Source: Ascarosepion bandense
Lineage: Eukaryota; Mollusca; Cephalopoda; Sepiida; Sepiidae
Assembly: GCA_037127315.1 (NCBI GenBank)
Contig: JBBBDQ010000347.1
Span: 2,266,501 to 2,330,500, forward strand
DNA length: 64,000 nucleotides
Direction: 5' to 3'
Below the pieces are notes generated by a model. The model was given only the letters and a program-made list of their open reading frames with translations. It was not told the origin of the DNA and made no database searches. The position numbers were made by a program, and so were the translations under genes. This document shows positions 63,144 to 64,000 of this stretch, piece by piece. How positions within the stretch are numbered: position 1 is the first letter of the stretch; each line of letters starts with the position of its first letter.

Positions 63144-64000
63144 CAAATAATTTACATTACATGAAAATTCTTTTTGAATATTTTCTTTTACCTTTCTCGT
63201 CCCGCTCTTCTTTACATTTTTTCATTCCCTATCGATATTCTTCTCTCGCATCATTTTTTCCAGTCTACCTTAGCTTTTTTATTCTCCATTCTCCCTGCGT
63301 TCTCCTTTGTTTCTGTAAAGAAACTGACTAGCGTTTAAATTTGTATCAAAGCATTATTCTGTACAATTAACTAATATCAATAAGTGAGTTTCTACCATTT
63401 CTTTTATAGTTGAATAATTCGAAGCCATGTTTGTCTTCACCACATTTTTTCGTCTCCTGTTCTTTCACTTAATTTTACTTCACTGCCTCTTTAATATTAT
63501 TTCCCATTCTCCAAATTTTTTTCCGATTATTTTTTGTCGTCTTTTTTTCAAATTATTTTTTTTAATTTCCATGATTTTCAATTTTTCGTGTTGCTTTTCA
63601 AATTCTTCTCCTATTATTTTATCAATCGACCCGTAACTTGAAATATTTTGTATTCAGAGATTCTTGTTAAAAAGCTATCTTTCTTGGCATCTCTTCATCT
63701 ATCCGTATTTCGCAAACATAAAGTAGCTTCCTTCTGCCTTTTCTACGAATATGGTAATTTTCTTTAATGTGTGGTGAATTTCGAATTCATGCTCAGTACT
63801 AGAGTGAAAATGAAATCTTATCATTTTACAGCTGAAATTGCTATACAGAACAATCACGAACTTCACGCTTCTTGCTATCCAATCAAATCCGGTCTTATAG
63901 GATACAAATCCTGTATCACCCAACAATTAACTAAAACGCAAAAAGTAAAATTGCACATCCGGAAAATCGGATCCAAATGACTAAAAACAATTTGGAAAAA
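63144..64000. other. No gene recognised
   Basis: T-rich to 63650, then AT-rich. Opposed frames at 63699-63926 and 63771-63980 have no domain. Confidence 0.5.

Noticed and set aside
62231..63146. Open frames of 255-302 codons, Tyr-Leu-Ser-Ile repeats
   Set aside because: Translation of the GATA array in each frame; no protein evidence.

Overview
This is repeat-dominated, AT-rich animal nuclear DNA. I see no bacterial or viral gene organisation and no intact host protein-coding gene. Two non-LTR retrotransposon lineages, Penelope-like elements (PLEs), tRNA- and 5S-derived SINEs and very abundant (TA)n, (GATA)n and (CA)n arrays suggest a mollusc, most likely a coleoid cephalopod such as octopus. 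That assignment is inference from repeat style, not from a marker gene.

Layout. 1-1600: no recognisable gene. 1601-5951: a 180-bp satellite (about 24 monomers, partly arranged as 900-bp five-mers). 6063-7525: two opposed copies of a 5S-rRNA-derived element. 8830-10240: a mariner relic and an RTE-type LINE, both minus strand. 10383-14507: two PLE remnants with a 102-bp tandem block, a hammerhead ribozyme and a 5'-inverted copy. 15-30 kb: LINE fragments of one APE-type (jockey/CR1-like) family, tRNA-SINEs and GATA arrays. 31.3-33.7 kb: T/C-rich DNA with an 83-bp minisatellite. 34-42 kb: LINE debris, several hammerhead-type motifs, foldbacks and a 35-bp minisatellite. 42.5-43.9 kb: a collinear PLE RT-endonuclease relic. 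44-50 kb: hairpins, SINEs and microsatellites. 50.4-51.8 kb: the best LINE copy (333-codon open frame). 53-58 kb: LINEs interrupted by SINEs, and a LINE inserted in an RTE relic. 59-62 kb: SINE cluster, a second 5'-inverted PLE, an RTE relic. 62.3-63.1 kb: a composite GATA array.

Most notable system. A tRNA-derived SINE family (called SINE-B here, six copies) carries a hammerhead ribozyme just before its 3' (TA)n tail. The copies together imply a canonical core, although each copy has its own lesion. PLE remnants in the window have hammerheads in the same position: ribozyme, short spacer, (TA)n. In two places SINEs lie exactly in a TATATA run inside a LINE, and a paralogous LINE in the same window shows the uninterrupted site. 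I infer that the PLE machinery (RT plus GIY-YIG endonuclease) may mobilise the hammerhead SINE into TA runs. Two PLE copies also show 5' inversions of the kind produced by twin priming.

Every protein-coding remnant recognised is from a transposable element and is broken by stops, frameshifts, deletions or truncation. Family names come from motif recognition by eye, without any database search.
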